Source: Leucobacter viscericola (GTDB taxonomy: Bacteria > Actinomycetota > Actinomycetes > Actinomycetales > Microbacteriaceae). Taken from it: 64,000 nucleotides of DNA. The stretch lies in NCBI RefSeq assembly GCF_011299575.1, contig NZ_CP049863.1, positions 248,001-312,000 of the forward strand. The letters run 5' to 3'. Numbering within the stretch: the first letter of the stretch is position 1; every line of letters starts with the position of its first letter. The notes beneath the pieces were generated by a model. It saw only the letters and a program-made list of their open reading frames with translations. It searched no databases and had not been told where the DNA came from. Of this stretch, positions 34,837 through 42,969 are shown piece after piece. The translations under genes were made by a program, and so were the position numbers.

Positions 34837-36546
34837 ATGAGTGAATCGGTGGTCCTCCCCGCACTGGGTGAGAGCGTGACCGAGGGAACGGTGACTCGCT
34901 GGCTGAAAAATGTCGGTGACACCATCGAGGTAGACGAGCCGCTGCTCGAAGTCTCGACGGACAAGGTCGACACCGAAATTCCCTCACCAATTTCTGGAAC
35001 TCTTGAAGAGATCCTCGTGCAAGAAGACGAGACCGCCGAGGTTGGCGCCGTGCTCGCACGAATTGGTGACGGAAGCGGCTCAGGATCAGCCGCCCCCGCT
35101 GAGCCCGCTGCTGCACCTGAGCCTGTGGCCGCTCCGCAGGAAGCCCCGGCTGCTCCCGCTGAACCTGCTGCGGCAGAGGCAGCGCCTGCAGCACCCGCGG
35201 CTGGCGGAGCGACTCAAGACATTGTTCTCCCCTCGCTTGGCGAGAGCATCACCGAGGGTACGGTGACACGCTGGCTCGTGGCCGTTGGCGAGTCTGTAGA
35301 GGTGGACCAGCCGCTGCTCGAGGTCTCGACCGACAAGGTTGACACTGAGGTGCCCTCGCCGATCGCGGGTGTGCTCCAGGAGATCCTCGCGAACGAGGAT
35401 GACACGGTAGAGGTTGGCGGCGTGCTCGCTCGTGTTGGAAGCGGTGCTCCTGCAGCTGCAGCAGCTCCCGCTGCGCCGGCTGCTGCTCCCGCAGCCCCTG
35501 CAGCACCGGCAGCTCCAGCTCCCACGCCGGCTGCGGCAGCTCCCGCTGCTCCTGCTCCTGCTCCTGCGGCAACCCCGGCCCCGGCCCCGGCCCCGGCGCC
35601 GGCAGCTCCGGCCGAGCCGGCAGCCGACACCCTGTCTTCGGGTTACGTGACCCCGATCGTTCGCAAACTTGCAAACGATCGCGGAGTGGATCTCGCCACC
35701 GTCACCGGAACCGGTGTTGGCGGGCGCATTCGTAAGGAAGACGTTGTTGCGGCAGCAGAGCGAGTTGCATCGAGCTCGCAGGCTGCACAGCCAGCTTCTG
35801 CCACAGCTGCTCCCGTCGTTGAGGTCTCACCGCTGCGCGGCACTACTCAGAAGATGAGTCGCCTGCGCAAGGTGATCGCCGAGCGTGCGGTCGTCTCAAT
35901 GCAGACAACGGCTCAGCTCACCACCATGGTTGAGGTGGACGTCACACGCGTGGCACAGTTCCGCCAGGCAAAGAAGGACGAGTTTCTCGCGAAGACCGGG
36001 AACAAGCTCTCGTTCCTGCCGTTCTTTGCTCTTGCGGCGGCAGAGGCACTTCGTAGCTACCCGATCATCAACGCAACTGTTGAGGGCGACTCGATCACCT
36101 ACCCCGAGACTGAGAACATCAGCATCGCGGTAGACACCGAGCGTGGACTCCTCACTCCCGTGCTGCGCAACGCTGGCGACAAGGATCTCTCAGGCATCGC
36201 CGCAGAGATCGCCGACCTGGCTGCTCGCACTCGCGACAACAAGTTGACGCCGGACGAGCTCAGCGGCGGTACGTTCACGCTCACCAACACCGGATCGCGT
36301 GGCGCGCTGTTTGATACTCCTCTCGTGTTCCTGCCACAGGTTGCAATCCTGGGCACCGGCGCGGTCGTGAAGAAGCCTGCCGTCATCTCGGGCCCCGAGG
36401 GTGACAGCATTGCGATCCGCTCGACGGTATTCCTTGCGCTCTCCTACGATCACCGGATCGTAGACGGCGCGGACGCTGCCCGGTTCCTTACTCAGGTGAA
36501 GCAGCGTCTTGAGGCTGGCGATTTCGCGGGTAACCTCGGATACTAA
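34837..36546 (+). CDS. sucB: Dihydrolipoamide acyltransferase (E2) with two lipoyl domains
   Basis: 569 residues. Two lipoyl domains occur near residues 1-78 and 128-205, each with the lipoylation site STDKVDTE (Lys43 and Lys167). Ala/Pro-rich linkers join them to a peripheral-subunit-binding domain (VTPIVRKLANDRGVDL) and a catalytic acyltransferase core ending LALSYDHRIVDGADAARFL with the active-site His and Asp. In actinobacteria such E2 proteins serve the 2-oxoglutarate (and pyruvate) dehydrogenase complexes. It follows lpdA closely. The second linker is a long Ala/Pro stretch of about 60 residues. Confidence 0.93.
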   Translation: MSESVVLPALGESVTEGTVTRWLKNVGDTIEVDEPLLEVSTDKVDTEIPSPISGTLEEILVQEDETAEVGAVLARIGDGSGSGSAAPAEPAAAPEPVAAPQEAPAAPAEPAAAEAAPAAPAAGGATQDIVLPSLGESITEGTVTRWLVAVGESVEVDQPLLEVSTDKVDTEVPSPIAGVLQEILANEDDTVEVGGVLARVGSGAPAAAAAPAAPAAAPAAPAAPAAPAPTPAAAAPAAPAPAPAATPAPAPAPAPAAPAEPAADTLSSGYVTPIVRKLANDRGVDLATVTGTGVGGRIRKEDVVAAAERVASSSQAAQPASATAAPVVEVSPLRGTTQKMSRLRKVIAERAVVSMQTTAQLTTMVEVDVTRVAQFRQAKKDEFLAKTGNKLSFLPFFALAAAEALRSYPIINATVEGDSITYPETENISIAVDTERGLLTPVLRNAGDKDLSGIAAEIADLAARTRDNKLTPDELSGGTFTLTNTGSRGALFDTPLVFLPQVAILGTGAVVKKPAVISGPEGDSIAIRSTVFLALSYDHRIVDGADAARFLTQVKQRLEAGDFAGNLGY

Positions 36547-36576
36547 TTCCAGCGCTCGAGAGAGCTCGATTTGACG

Positions 36577-36614
36577 GCGGGGGTCGCGGCTGAAGTTTGA
36601 GCCGCGGCCCCCGC
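36577..36614 (+). terminator. Terminator after sucB
   Basis: Arms GCGGGGGTCGCGGCT (36577-36591) and AGCCGCGGCCCCCGC (36600-36614) pair with one G-U wobble across an 8-nt loop and are followed by TTTCT. It ends the lpdA-sucB transcript. Confidence 0.85.
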
Positions 36615-37217
36615 TTTCTGCGTTGTTTACGCGGTTCCGTCAAGGAACCCGCTCGTAATCTCTGGGGCTCTGACCGGGGCGTGATGCGGCGTCGTATCGC
36701 ATGCGTAATCGAATCCCTCACTGAACGCTCTTGCCAGGCACCCAACTGTGACACTTCGATGTTGACTTCTGCAACGGACTCATAAAAGGCCTCAAGAAGT
36801 AGGCTTTTTATGCCAACGCCGTCCCACTCCGCGATCCTGTCCTCCACCAGCGGCACCGGCAGGCCCAGTGCAAAACACCCCGCATCGTGCCCGTTTCGGG
36901 TGTGTGTCCGGTCATGTGGCGGACGAGAGAACTCACTTGCGCATTGCCCACGAGCGCGCAGCGAAATACCCCAGCTGCACAATTGTTCAAGTTGCCAAGC
37001 GACTTCACTCGCGGACAACCCACCTTGAACGGCCTTTCGTTTCTGTGCCGACACTGCTTCCTCCTTTGCAACCGATCCTCTCGCAGCGCGCGGGGTGTCG
37101 TGAGCCGTGACAGAAATCTGTGGACAGCTCTTCAAATTCAGCGGCTGTGAGCGAACAGACGAGAGTGACACGCAACCCGGTCATCAAGCACGGCCCTGAC
37201 GCGATACCCTTGTATGC
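36615..37217. other. 600 bp region without an intact gene; possible gene remnant
   Basis: On the minus strand a perfect AAAGGAGG ribosome-binding site lies 5 nt before GTG 37054, followed by an open frame that begins MSAQKRKAVQGGLSASEVAW and looks protein-like for about 30 codons. The frame then becomes less convincing, a second frame looks more natural for about 35 codons (LVGNAQVSSLVRHMTG), and the first resumes (LPVPLVEDRIAEWDGV) before running through the sucB terminator. This pattern suggests a frameshifted, decayed gene of unknown type. In related genomes lipB and lipA often occupy this position; neither is recognisable here. Confidence 0.35.
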
Positions 37218-37922
37218 ATGGCAGCGGAGAAAGCGAAACGTACAGGTCGCATCAAGCAGATGGTGGAGATCTATCGGACCACACGGGTTCGAGATAAGGG
37301 ACTCACACCTGCCCTGCTGGTGTCCTTCATCGTGCCGGTTCTGATTTCGGTGGCCCTCGCCTGGGTTCTGCCGGGCAGCTGGCTCAACTGGATCGTTTGG
37401 CCGCTCAGCGGACTCCTGGTTGGAATCCTGCTTGTCATGATCGTTCTCGGTCGCCGAGCAGAGAAGTCTGCGTATCAGCAGATTGAGGGACGCCCTGGCG
37501 CGGTGGGTGCGGTCATTCAGAATGCACTGAGGCGCTCATGGCGCGGCTCCGAGGTTCCCGTGTCGATTAACCGCAGCCAAGACGCGATCTACCGCGTTGT
37601 AGGACGAGGTGGCGTTGTGCTGATCTCTGAGGGCTCTCGTTCTCGCACAGAGCGCATGGCGGCTGACGAAGAGCGCAAGATTAAGCGCGCGATGAAGAAC
37701 GTCGAGGTTGTTCACCTCTATGTCGGGGAAGACCTCGATGCCGATGGCAAGCTTGGCATCCCCCTTCACAAACTCTCAAGGGCTCTCGTCAAGCTGAAGC
37801 CAAAGCTCAGCCGCGCCGAGGTCGGGGCCGTGTACAACCGCCTTTCGTCGTTGCAGTCCACTCCCGTCGGAATTCCGAAGGGCATGGATCCGAACCGCGT
37901 GCGTCCCCAGCGTCCTCGCTAA
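37218..37922 (+). CDS. DUF4191 membrane protein
   Basis: 234 residues. A basic N-terminus (AAEKAKRTGRIKQMVEIYRTT) precedes two membrane segments (PALLVSFIVPVLISVALAWV and LNWIVWPLSGLLVGILLVMI), then a soluble domain with RPGAVGAVIQNALRRSWR and VVLISEGSRSRTERM. It is conserved in actinobacteria with an unknown role. TACCCT sits 7 nt before the ATG, a leaderless layout. The RDD gene follows after 9 bp. Confidence 0.9.
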   Translation: MAAEKAKRTGRIKQMVEIYRTTRVRDKGLTPALLVSFIVPVLISVALAWVLPGSWLNWIVWPLSGLLVGILLVMIVLGRRAEKSAYQQIEGRPGAVGAVIQNALRRSWRGSEVPVSINRSQDAIYRVVGRGGVVLISEGSRSRTERMAADEERKIKRAMKNVEVVHLYVGEDLDADGKLGIPLHKLSRALVKLKPKLSRAEVGAVYNRLSSLQSTPVGIPKGMDPNRVRPQRPR

Positions 37923-37931
37923 CCGGCTCCG

Positions 37932-38360
37932 ATGGCAACCACCGCGCCAAAGAAGTTTGGCGATCTAGAACCGAGTAAGTGGCCTGGCGAACGGCTTGGT
38001 CTTCCTGAGCAGGGCTTCCGCTCAGTTGCGCGCGCCGGTCGACGGATTTTCGCGATCCTTATCGACTGGGGCATCGCTTTACTCATCGGTAACCTGATCG
38101 CAAGTGGACCCGCGACGTCTTGGGTCACCCTGCTTGTGTTTGCGCTCATGCAGATGATTTTTATCCCGACGATCGGCGGTTCAATCGGGCACCGAATTCT
38201 CGGCCTGCGTGTTGTGCCGCTCTCTGGCGGCTGGGTCGGATTCTGGCGCCCCGCCGTGCGCACACTTCTTTTGGTGATTGTGATCCCGGTGCTCGTTTGG
38301 GATTCAGATCAGCGCGGTTTTCACGACAAGATTGCGGGTACGGTGCTCATTCGGGCGTAA
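37932..38360 (+). CDS. RDD family membrane protein
   Basis: 142 residues. The RDD domain contains ARAGRRIFAILIDWGIALLIG, a second and third hydrophobic segment and the motif GSIGHRILGLRVV. Family members are small membrane proteins, some linked to ion transport, mostly unassigned. It lies 9 bp after the DUF4191 gene and upstream of glnA, the order usual in actinobacteria. Confidence 0.9.
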   Translation: MATTAPKKFGDLEPSKWPGERLGLPEQGFRSVARAGRRIFAILIDWGIALLIGNLIASGPATSWVTLLVFALMQMIFIPTIGGSIGHRILGLRVVPLSGGWVGFWRPAVRTLLLVIVIPVLVWDSDQRGFHDKIAGTVLIRA

Positions 38361-38377
38361 CCCTCGCCCTGCTGGCC

Positions 38378-38399
38378 CGAAACATTCGCGAAACATTCG
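38378..38399. promoter_or_regulatory. Tandem 11-mer upstream of glnA, candidate GlnR-type site
   Basis: CGAAACATTCG occurs twice in direct, contiguous tandem (38378-38388 and 38389-38399), giving GAAAC-n6-GAAAC. Actinobacterial GlnR boxes use GTnAC/GAAAC half-sites at 6-nt spacing, so the spacing fits and one half-site sequence does. It lies about 75-95 bp before the glnA start. This is a pattern match only. Confidence 0.4.
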
Positions 38400-38474
38400 A
38401 CTCACGTTTTTGAAATCAGACCCAAATACAGTTGTTACGAGTGAACGGTTCAGTACACCAGCAGGAGGAGCAGT

Positions 38475-39899
38475 ATGTTCAAGACCCCGCAGGAAGTCAT
38501 CGACTTCATCAAGGAAACCGACGTCAAGTTCGTTGACATCCGGTTCACCGATCTTCCAGGGGTGCAGCAGCACTTCAATATCCCCGCGGCCACGGTAGAC
38601 CTCGATTTCTTTGAGGTTGGCCAGATGTTTGACGGCTCTTCGATTCGCGGGTTCGCGGGTATCGCTGAGTCGGACATGCAGTTGATCCCAGACGTTACGA
38701 CGGCGTACCTCGATCAGTTCCGTGCCGAGCGCACGCTTGTTCTTGTCTTTGACATCTACAACCCCCGCACCGGAGAGATCTACGCGAAAGATCCCCGTCA
38801 GGTCGCCAAGAAGGCAGAGCAGTACCTCGCGTCGACGGGGATCGCTGACACCGCATTCTTCGCGCCCGAGGCCGAGTTCTACATTCTTGATTCGGTGCGT
38901 TACGAAACCACCCCGCAACGCACCTTCTACGAGATTGACTCAGAAGAAGCACACTGGAACTCCGCTCGCAAGATTGAGGGCGGCAACCTCGGCAACACCA
39001 CTCACGAAAAGGGCGGCTACTTCCCCGTCTCCCCCGTCGACAAGCAGGCCGATCTGCGCGACGACATCTCCCTGCGCCTCATCGAGGCCGGGCTGCACCT
39101 TGAGCGCTCGCACCACGAGGTCGGCGCTCCGGGTCAGGCTGAGATCAACTACCGTTTCGACACGCTGCTGCACGCGGCTGACGACGTGCTCAAGTTCAAG
39201 TACATCGTGAAGAACACGGCCGAGCTGTGGGGCAAGACGGCAACGTTCATGCCGAAGCCAGTGTTTGGCGATAACGGATCGGGCATGCACACCCACATGT
39301 CGCTCTGGAAGGGCGGCGAGCCGCTGTTCTATGACGAGAACGGCTATGCGGGCCTCTCAGACATTGCCCGCTGGTACATCGGCGGGATCCTGCACCACGC
39401 ACCCGCGTTGCTCGCATTCACGAACCCCACGATCAACAGCTACCGCCGCTTGGTCAAGGGTTACGAGGCTCCCGTGAACCTTGCTTACTCGGCGGGCAAC
39501 CGCTCAGCCGCCGTGCGCATCCCGCTCACCGGTTCAAACCCGAAGGCCAAGCGCATCGAGTTCCGTGCTCCCGATGCCTCGGGCAACCCGTACCTCGCGT
39601 TTGCTGCGCAGCTCATGGCTGGCCTCGACGGTATCCGCAACCGCATCGAGCCGATGGAGCCCATCGACAAGGATCTCTACGAACTGCCTCCCGAGGAAGC
39701 AAAGAACATTCCTCAGGTGCCCGGTTCGCTCGAGGAAGCTCTGGCGGCCCTCGAGGCCGACCACCAGTTCTTGCTTGAGGGTGGCGTGTTTACAGAGGAG
39801 CTGATCGAGACCTGGATCAACCTCAAGCGCGACACCGAGATCGCTCCGATGGCCCTGCGGCCGCACCCGTACGAGTTCGAGATGTACTACGGCGTCTAG
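38475..39899 (+). CDS. glnA: Glutamine synthetase type I
   Basis: 474 residues. It makes glutamine from glutamate, ammonia and ATP as a dodecamer. Motifs: [15 protein letters not shown] and [17 protein letters not shown] at the N-terminus, [32 protein letters not shown] and [20 protein letters not shown]. The adenylylation loop is [11 protein letters not shown], with Tyr402 as the expected AMP-accepting residue, so activity should be controlled by GlnE. A clear GGAGGAG ribosome-binding site precedes ATG 38475. Confidence 0.97.
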   Translation: MFKTPQEVIDFIKETDVKFVDIRFTDLPGVQQHFNIPAATVDLDFFEVGQMFDGSSIRGFAGIAESDMQLIPDVTTAYLDQFRAERTLVLVFDIYNPRTGEIYAKDPRQVAKKAEQYLASTGIADTAFFAPEAEFYILDSVRYETTPQRTFYEIDSEEAHWNSARKIEGGNLGNTTHEKGGYFPVSPVDKQADLRDDISLRLIEAGLHLERSHHEVGAPGQAEINYRFDTLLHAADDVLKFKYIVKNTAELWGKTATFMPKPVFGDNGSGMHTHMSLWKGGEPLFYDENGYAGLSDIARWYIGGILHHAPALLAFTNPTINSYRRLVKGYEAPVNLAYSAGNRSAAVRIPLTGSNPKAKRIEFRAPDASGNPYLAFAAQLMAGLDGIRNRIEPMEPIDKDLYELPPEEAKNIPQVPGSLEEALAALEADHQFLLEGGVFTEELIETWINLKRDTEIAPMALRPHPYEFEMYYGV

Positions 39900-39948
39900 A
39901 CACTAGTTTTGGGGCTCGGTGAGCTGAGCTTTTCGAAGTAGATACGCG

Positions 39949-39982
39949 AATCCCCCTCGTGGTTTAAGCCACGAGGGGGATT
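39949..39982 (+). terminator. Terminator after glnA
   Basis: Arms AATCCCCCTCGTGG (39949-39962) and CCACGAGGGGGATT (39969-39982) with a 6-nt loop, followed directly by a T run. A textbook rho-independent terminator for glnA. Confidence 0.92.
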
Positions 39983-40092
39983 TTTGTCTTCGGAGCTGTG
40001 CTCCCAGATATAACAAAATGAATGGCCCCCAAACAAGGAGTATGAGGGCGCTGAGGCCTTCGCCCGACGGCCCAGCTGTGGTGATGCGTGGT

Positions 40093-40488
40093 CTAGCGCA
40101 TAGTGAACTTGGCAGTTTTGCAGCCGGTGCGCGCATGGCTTGAATGCCCCGAGGCGTTAAAGGTGCACACATCCAGAGTTAGATGCGTTCCAGGCTTGTA
40201 AGCAACGTTCATTCCAGTAACTGAACCGACACCCTTGCTGTTCGATAGGTTGTGGCTACCATTTGGTAAGCCCCAGATCGACGCAAACGCGCTCTTGCCA
40301 TCACGTTTTGTGTCAAGGACGCTCAAACGACCGACTCCGCTCTTGCTGACTGTAAATGTCACACGCGCACCAGTGGTGGACATAGTTTTGTAATACTTCA
40401 ATGACGCCGCCGAAGCCGGCACAGCGGATGCGGCGACTAGCGCCATTGCGAGAACAAGTGGCGCCACAAGCTTCTGTAGTTTTCTCAT
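40093..40488 (-). CDS. Small secreted protein of unknown function
   Basis: 131 residues. The N-terminus (MRKLQKLVAPLVLAMALVAA) with an AVPASA-A cleavage site is a Sec signal peptide, leaving a mature protein of about 104 residues. Two cysteines near the C-terminus (DVCTFNASG, RTGCKTAK) could form a disulfide. No domain is recognised. AGGT lies just before the ATG. It sits in an accessory patch with no operon partner on its strand. Bacteriocin-like size is suggestive but not evidence of that role. Confidence 0.7.
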   Translation of the reverse strand: MRKLQKLVAPLVLAMALVAASAVPASAASLKYYKTMSTTGARVTFTVSKSGVGRLSVLDTKRDGKSAFASIWGLPNGSHNLSNSKGVGSVTGMNVAYKPGTHLTLDVCTFNASGHSSHARTGCKTAKFTMR

Positions 40489-40874
40489 TTACCTGATTTT
40501 ATGTTGCACGTCCGCGTAGGGCTAAGCGCGCTTGAAGCCGTGGCGCGAAATGACTGGCGATGGCGCCGATTGGGTTGTTGGTTCTGACTGCAGAATCCAT
40601 ATCGGTGCTGTGTGAGCGGAGTTTGGAGGCGGAGTGCTGGCTTTCAGAGCCCGGGAGCAATTCTCGACACGATCGCATGTCCTATGTCGCAAATTGAGAC
40701 CCAGGGCTCGTGTAGTCGTAACGGGGGCAATACCCCTCACTGCCAATGGAGCGCTCGCAGGAGTCTGGAATGACTGTGGTCTCAACCCACCCTCACACCA
40801 CCTAGACAGAGCCGCAGCCCCGCCGCTCTGTCTAGGTTGGGGAAGAGGGCAAATGCACCCGAAAAGGAGTTTTC
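40489..40874. other. Gene-free stretch with a hairpin before the SdpI-like gene
   Basis: No convincing coding frame is seen on either strand. An 11 bp perfect inverted repeat (CCTAGACAGAG at 40801-40811, complement at 40826-40836) with a GC-rich loop lies about 40 bp before the SdpI-like start. It has no T run, so it is more likely an operator or leader structure than a terminator. Confidence 0.5.
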
Positions 40875-41234
40875 ATGGTTATCTGGAACGCCATGGCTAT
40901 TGCAGTATTCGCAACAGTCATCACCATCCTTGCGGGACACGGAAAAATACCAAACAACGGTGTTGTGGGAATTCGCACATTCTCCATCCAACGCACAGAC
41001 GAAACCTGGACAGAGGCGCACCGGGCCGCAACGCCAATACTTCTTGGCCTTTCGATTGTCGTCGTTATCGTCGGCACCATAACCCTAGTAGCCACAGCGG
41101 GGAGTGCTGACAACATCGCAATCTTCATCGGCTTTGGGCTTCTTGGCCTGGACATCATCGTGTTAATAATCGCAGCCATTCGCGCCAACATTGTCGCCCG
41201 CCGCACTTGGATTAAGTACGTAAGCCCGAAGTAA
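40875..41234 (+). CDS. SdpI-family membrane protein
   Basis: 119 residues. Three hydrophobic segments are seen: WNAMAIAVFATVITILAGHG, ILLGLSIVVVIVGTITLVA and IAIFIGFGLLGLDIIVLIIA. Between the first two lies VVGIRTFSIQRTDETWTEAH, the SdpI signature (GIRTxxS...W...H). In Bacillus subtilis SdpI gives immunity to the SdpC toxin and senses it; many actinobacterial relatives have no known toxin. AAGGAG precedes the ATG by about 8 nt. A small secreted protein is encoded 390 bp away on the opposite strand. Confidence 0.82.
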   Translation: MVIWNAMAIAVFATVITILAGHGKIPNNGVVGIRTFSIQRTDETWTEAHRAATPILLGLSIVVVIVGTITLVATAGSADNIAIFIGFGLLGLDIIVLIIAAIRANIVARRTWIKYVSPK

Positions 41235-41407
41235 TATCTTCATTCGTACACCGGCCTTTTTGCCCTGGTCATCTTAAATAGACTGGCATCGGGCTTGGGC
41301 GGTGCGTTGATGGAGTGCTACCCGTTTCGCTACTAGTACTTGCTGACAACCTTCTTGGCGGGTGTCACAGGTTTCTAGCAGCCCACGTCAACCCGATAGA
41401 GCTGGGG

Positions 41408-41917
41408 CTAGTGAGAGGCCCAACGTCGGGGTTCTGCCCAGTACAGCGGGTCCAAGTATGTGGCTTCCTCGTCGAACTCCAAAGCCGGCGGGTGTGCCTC
41501 ACGTGCTGCCCGGATCGAACCGTCCGACAGGTCAAGCCACTTCGCATCCGTGGCCGCGAGAAAGTCCGCGACTGCGGCCCAATCTGCGTTGTTGAGCTGT
41601 GATTCCTGATCGTCGCTCACGGCAAGCAGAACCGGGAGTCGCTGTAGAAATGAGGAGCGCAACAGCGTTATCCCGAACTCTGAGTCGCCGGATACTATTC
41701 GAAACAAGGTTCGGCTGTTGATGACAGCGAGGATCATGCCCACAGCGTCGTCAGTGTTCAAGCTCATTTCTTCACCAAAGCTCGGCGAATACCACGCTGC
41801 TGAATGATCAATTCCAATGAGTGATGGAGCTTCGCCGCCGGCTACCAAGTTATGGATGATGTCGTCGACCATGTAATCGAGGGGGCACGAGTCAACCGCA
41901 ACTGCAAGATTCTCCAT
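41408..41917 (-). CDS. Hypothetical protein
   Basis: 169 residues, soluble and acidic, not recognised. Visible stretches are NLAVAVDSCPLDYMVDDIIH near the start and a Trp-rich C-terminus (DAKWLDLSDGSI, PLYWAEPRRWASH). No signal peptide, membrane segment or metal-binding motif is seen. Acidic, isolated proteins of this size in variable patches are often contact-toxin immunity proteins, but nothing specific supports that here. Confidence 0.6.
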   Translation of the reverse strand: MENLAVAVDSCPLDYMVDDIIHNLVAGGEAPSLIGIDHSAAWYSPSFGEEMSLNTDDAVGMILAVINSRTLFRIVSGDSEFGITLLRSSFLQRLPVLLAVSDDQESQLNNADWAAVADFLAATDAKWLDLSDGSIRAAREAHPPALEFDEEATYLDPLYWAEPRRWASH

Positions 41918-42050
41918 TATCTGAGCATACTTCGCATCGCAGCGGTGGCCCTGCGGCGAAACTCATACGAATCTGGGATGGGTGATTCACCACCGCGGGC
42001 GGCTTGAACGATTTTCACGTCGCGTTGGCAAGGCCGATAAATTGGTAAAC

Positions 42051-42722
42051 ATGATGAGATTTGGGTGGCGCTTGACGGGAATACTTGTGGCAGCAACTGT
42101 GGTCGCTGCGTTAAGCGGCTGTGGTGTTGTCTTGCCAACGGCAAAGGAGGATACGGCAAAATCATCGTCCAGCGCGGAAGACGCAGGGAGTGACGCGCCG
42201 AGCGCCGAAGAAACAGACCTTATGGCAAGTTTGTTGGCGGGCGCGCCGCCGACCGACATGCTCTGGGCTTTCCCCGATTCAATGCCAAAAGGCTGGTCGC
42301 AGCTTCCTATCGACGACGAGCCCGGGGTGGTGCAGGTGAAGGTATCGTCCACATGCCTCATTGATTTCCGGCAGCCCGCAAACATGGGCCTCGAGTCAAC
42401 TCCAGAGTCAGCTACCGTGGCGCACGACGTAGCAACCGAGTTTGGTGAGAAGGGGCTTGGTGTTGCAGTGACGGTGTCGCCCCTCGACCCGGTCAAGATT
42501 GGAGCCAGCATCAACGAGGGAAAACTAAGCTCCGAACTCGACTTTGCGAGGGTCCGGTTTACTGTCCCAGATAACCCAGAGGTGGAGGGTGTCGTCTACG
42601 CGCTCCGTGACGGTGACTTTGCGCTCATCGCCTCAGCGATGTGTGGTGGTGGAGAATTTGGCAAGCAGGGCAACGATATGAAGCAGTTTATTGAGTCCTC
42701 ACACGCCGACGTCACGTATTGA
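42051..42722 (+). CDS. Putative lipoprotein of unknown function
   Basis: About 223 residues. MMRFGWRLTGILVAATVVAA leads to the lipobox LSGC, so Cys24 should be lipidated and the protein anchored outside the membrane. A Ser/Ala/Asp-rich linker precedes a domain with MLWAFPDSMPKGWSQLPID and two later cysteines. Domain family not recognised. The start is set by the signal peptide; ATG 42051 and 42054 are equally possible. A strong terminator follows. Confidence 0.75.
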   Translation: MMRFGWRLTGILVAATVVAALSGCGVVLPTAKEDTAKSSSSAEDAGSDAPSAEETDLMASLLAGAPPTDMLWAFPDSMPKGWSQLPIDDEPGVVQVKVSSTCLIDFRQPANMGLESTPESATVAHDVATEFGEKGLGVAVTVSPLDPVKIGASINEGKLSSELDFARVRFTVPDNPEVEGVVYALRDGDFALIASAMCGGGEFGKQGNDMKQFIESSHADVTY

Positions 42723-42735
42723 TGCGTCTCACACA

Positions 42736-42779
42736 ACAACAAAGCCCGCCCCCTCTGGTTTAGGGGCGGGCTTTGTTGT
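42736..42779. terminator. Strong hairpin terminator after the lipoprotein gene
   Basis: Perfect 17 bp arms ACAACAAAGCCCGCCCC (42736-42752) and complement (42763-42779) around a 10-nt loop. T-rich sequence follows on both strands (TTTGTTGT type), so it may also end the minus-strand glnE transcript. Confidence 0.9.
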
Positions 42780-42805
42780 ACCGCAATTGTTTTCCGTGTC
42801 AGAGA

Positions 42806-42883
42806 CTAGGAGTCGAGCTCGTCTTCAAGCTCGGCCCCGTCTTCGGTGAGCAAGGCCTCCAGAAATGTCTGTAAGTAGTTCAC
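42806..42883 (-). CDS. Possible 25-residue acidic small protein
   Basis: A short frame, GTG AAC TAC..., encodes an acidic helix-like peptide (LQTFLEALLTEDGAELEDEL). TATGGT sits 6 nt before the GTG, matching the leaderless layout of many genes here. It lies between glnE and the terminator on the same strand. The open frame extends upstream for about 17 more codons without a better start. Coding status is uncertain. Confidence 0.25.
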   Translation of the reverse strand: MNYLQTFLEALLTEDGAELEDELDS

Positions 42884-42969
42884 ACCAAAACCATAACGCT
42901 TTGATAACGGCCTGGCTAGTGTTTTGTGCGAACATTACGTAAATCGTTGGTGTCCCGAGCGTGATGCGT

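Noticed and set aside
33858-34973. 371-residue open frame antisense to lpdA
   Set aside because: Antisense shadow spanning a gene boundary; composition not protein-like.
36488-37171. 227-residue minus-strand frame taken as one intact gene
   Set aside because: It runs through the sucB terminator and into the sucB 3' end; only a central part looks coding, so it is reported as a possible remnant instead.
40093-40488. Lactococcin 972-type bacteriocin
   Set aside because: Size and signal peptide fit, but the mature sequence lacks the family pattern and there is no matching export or immunity operon.
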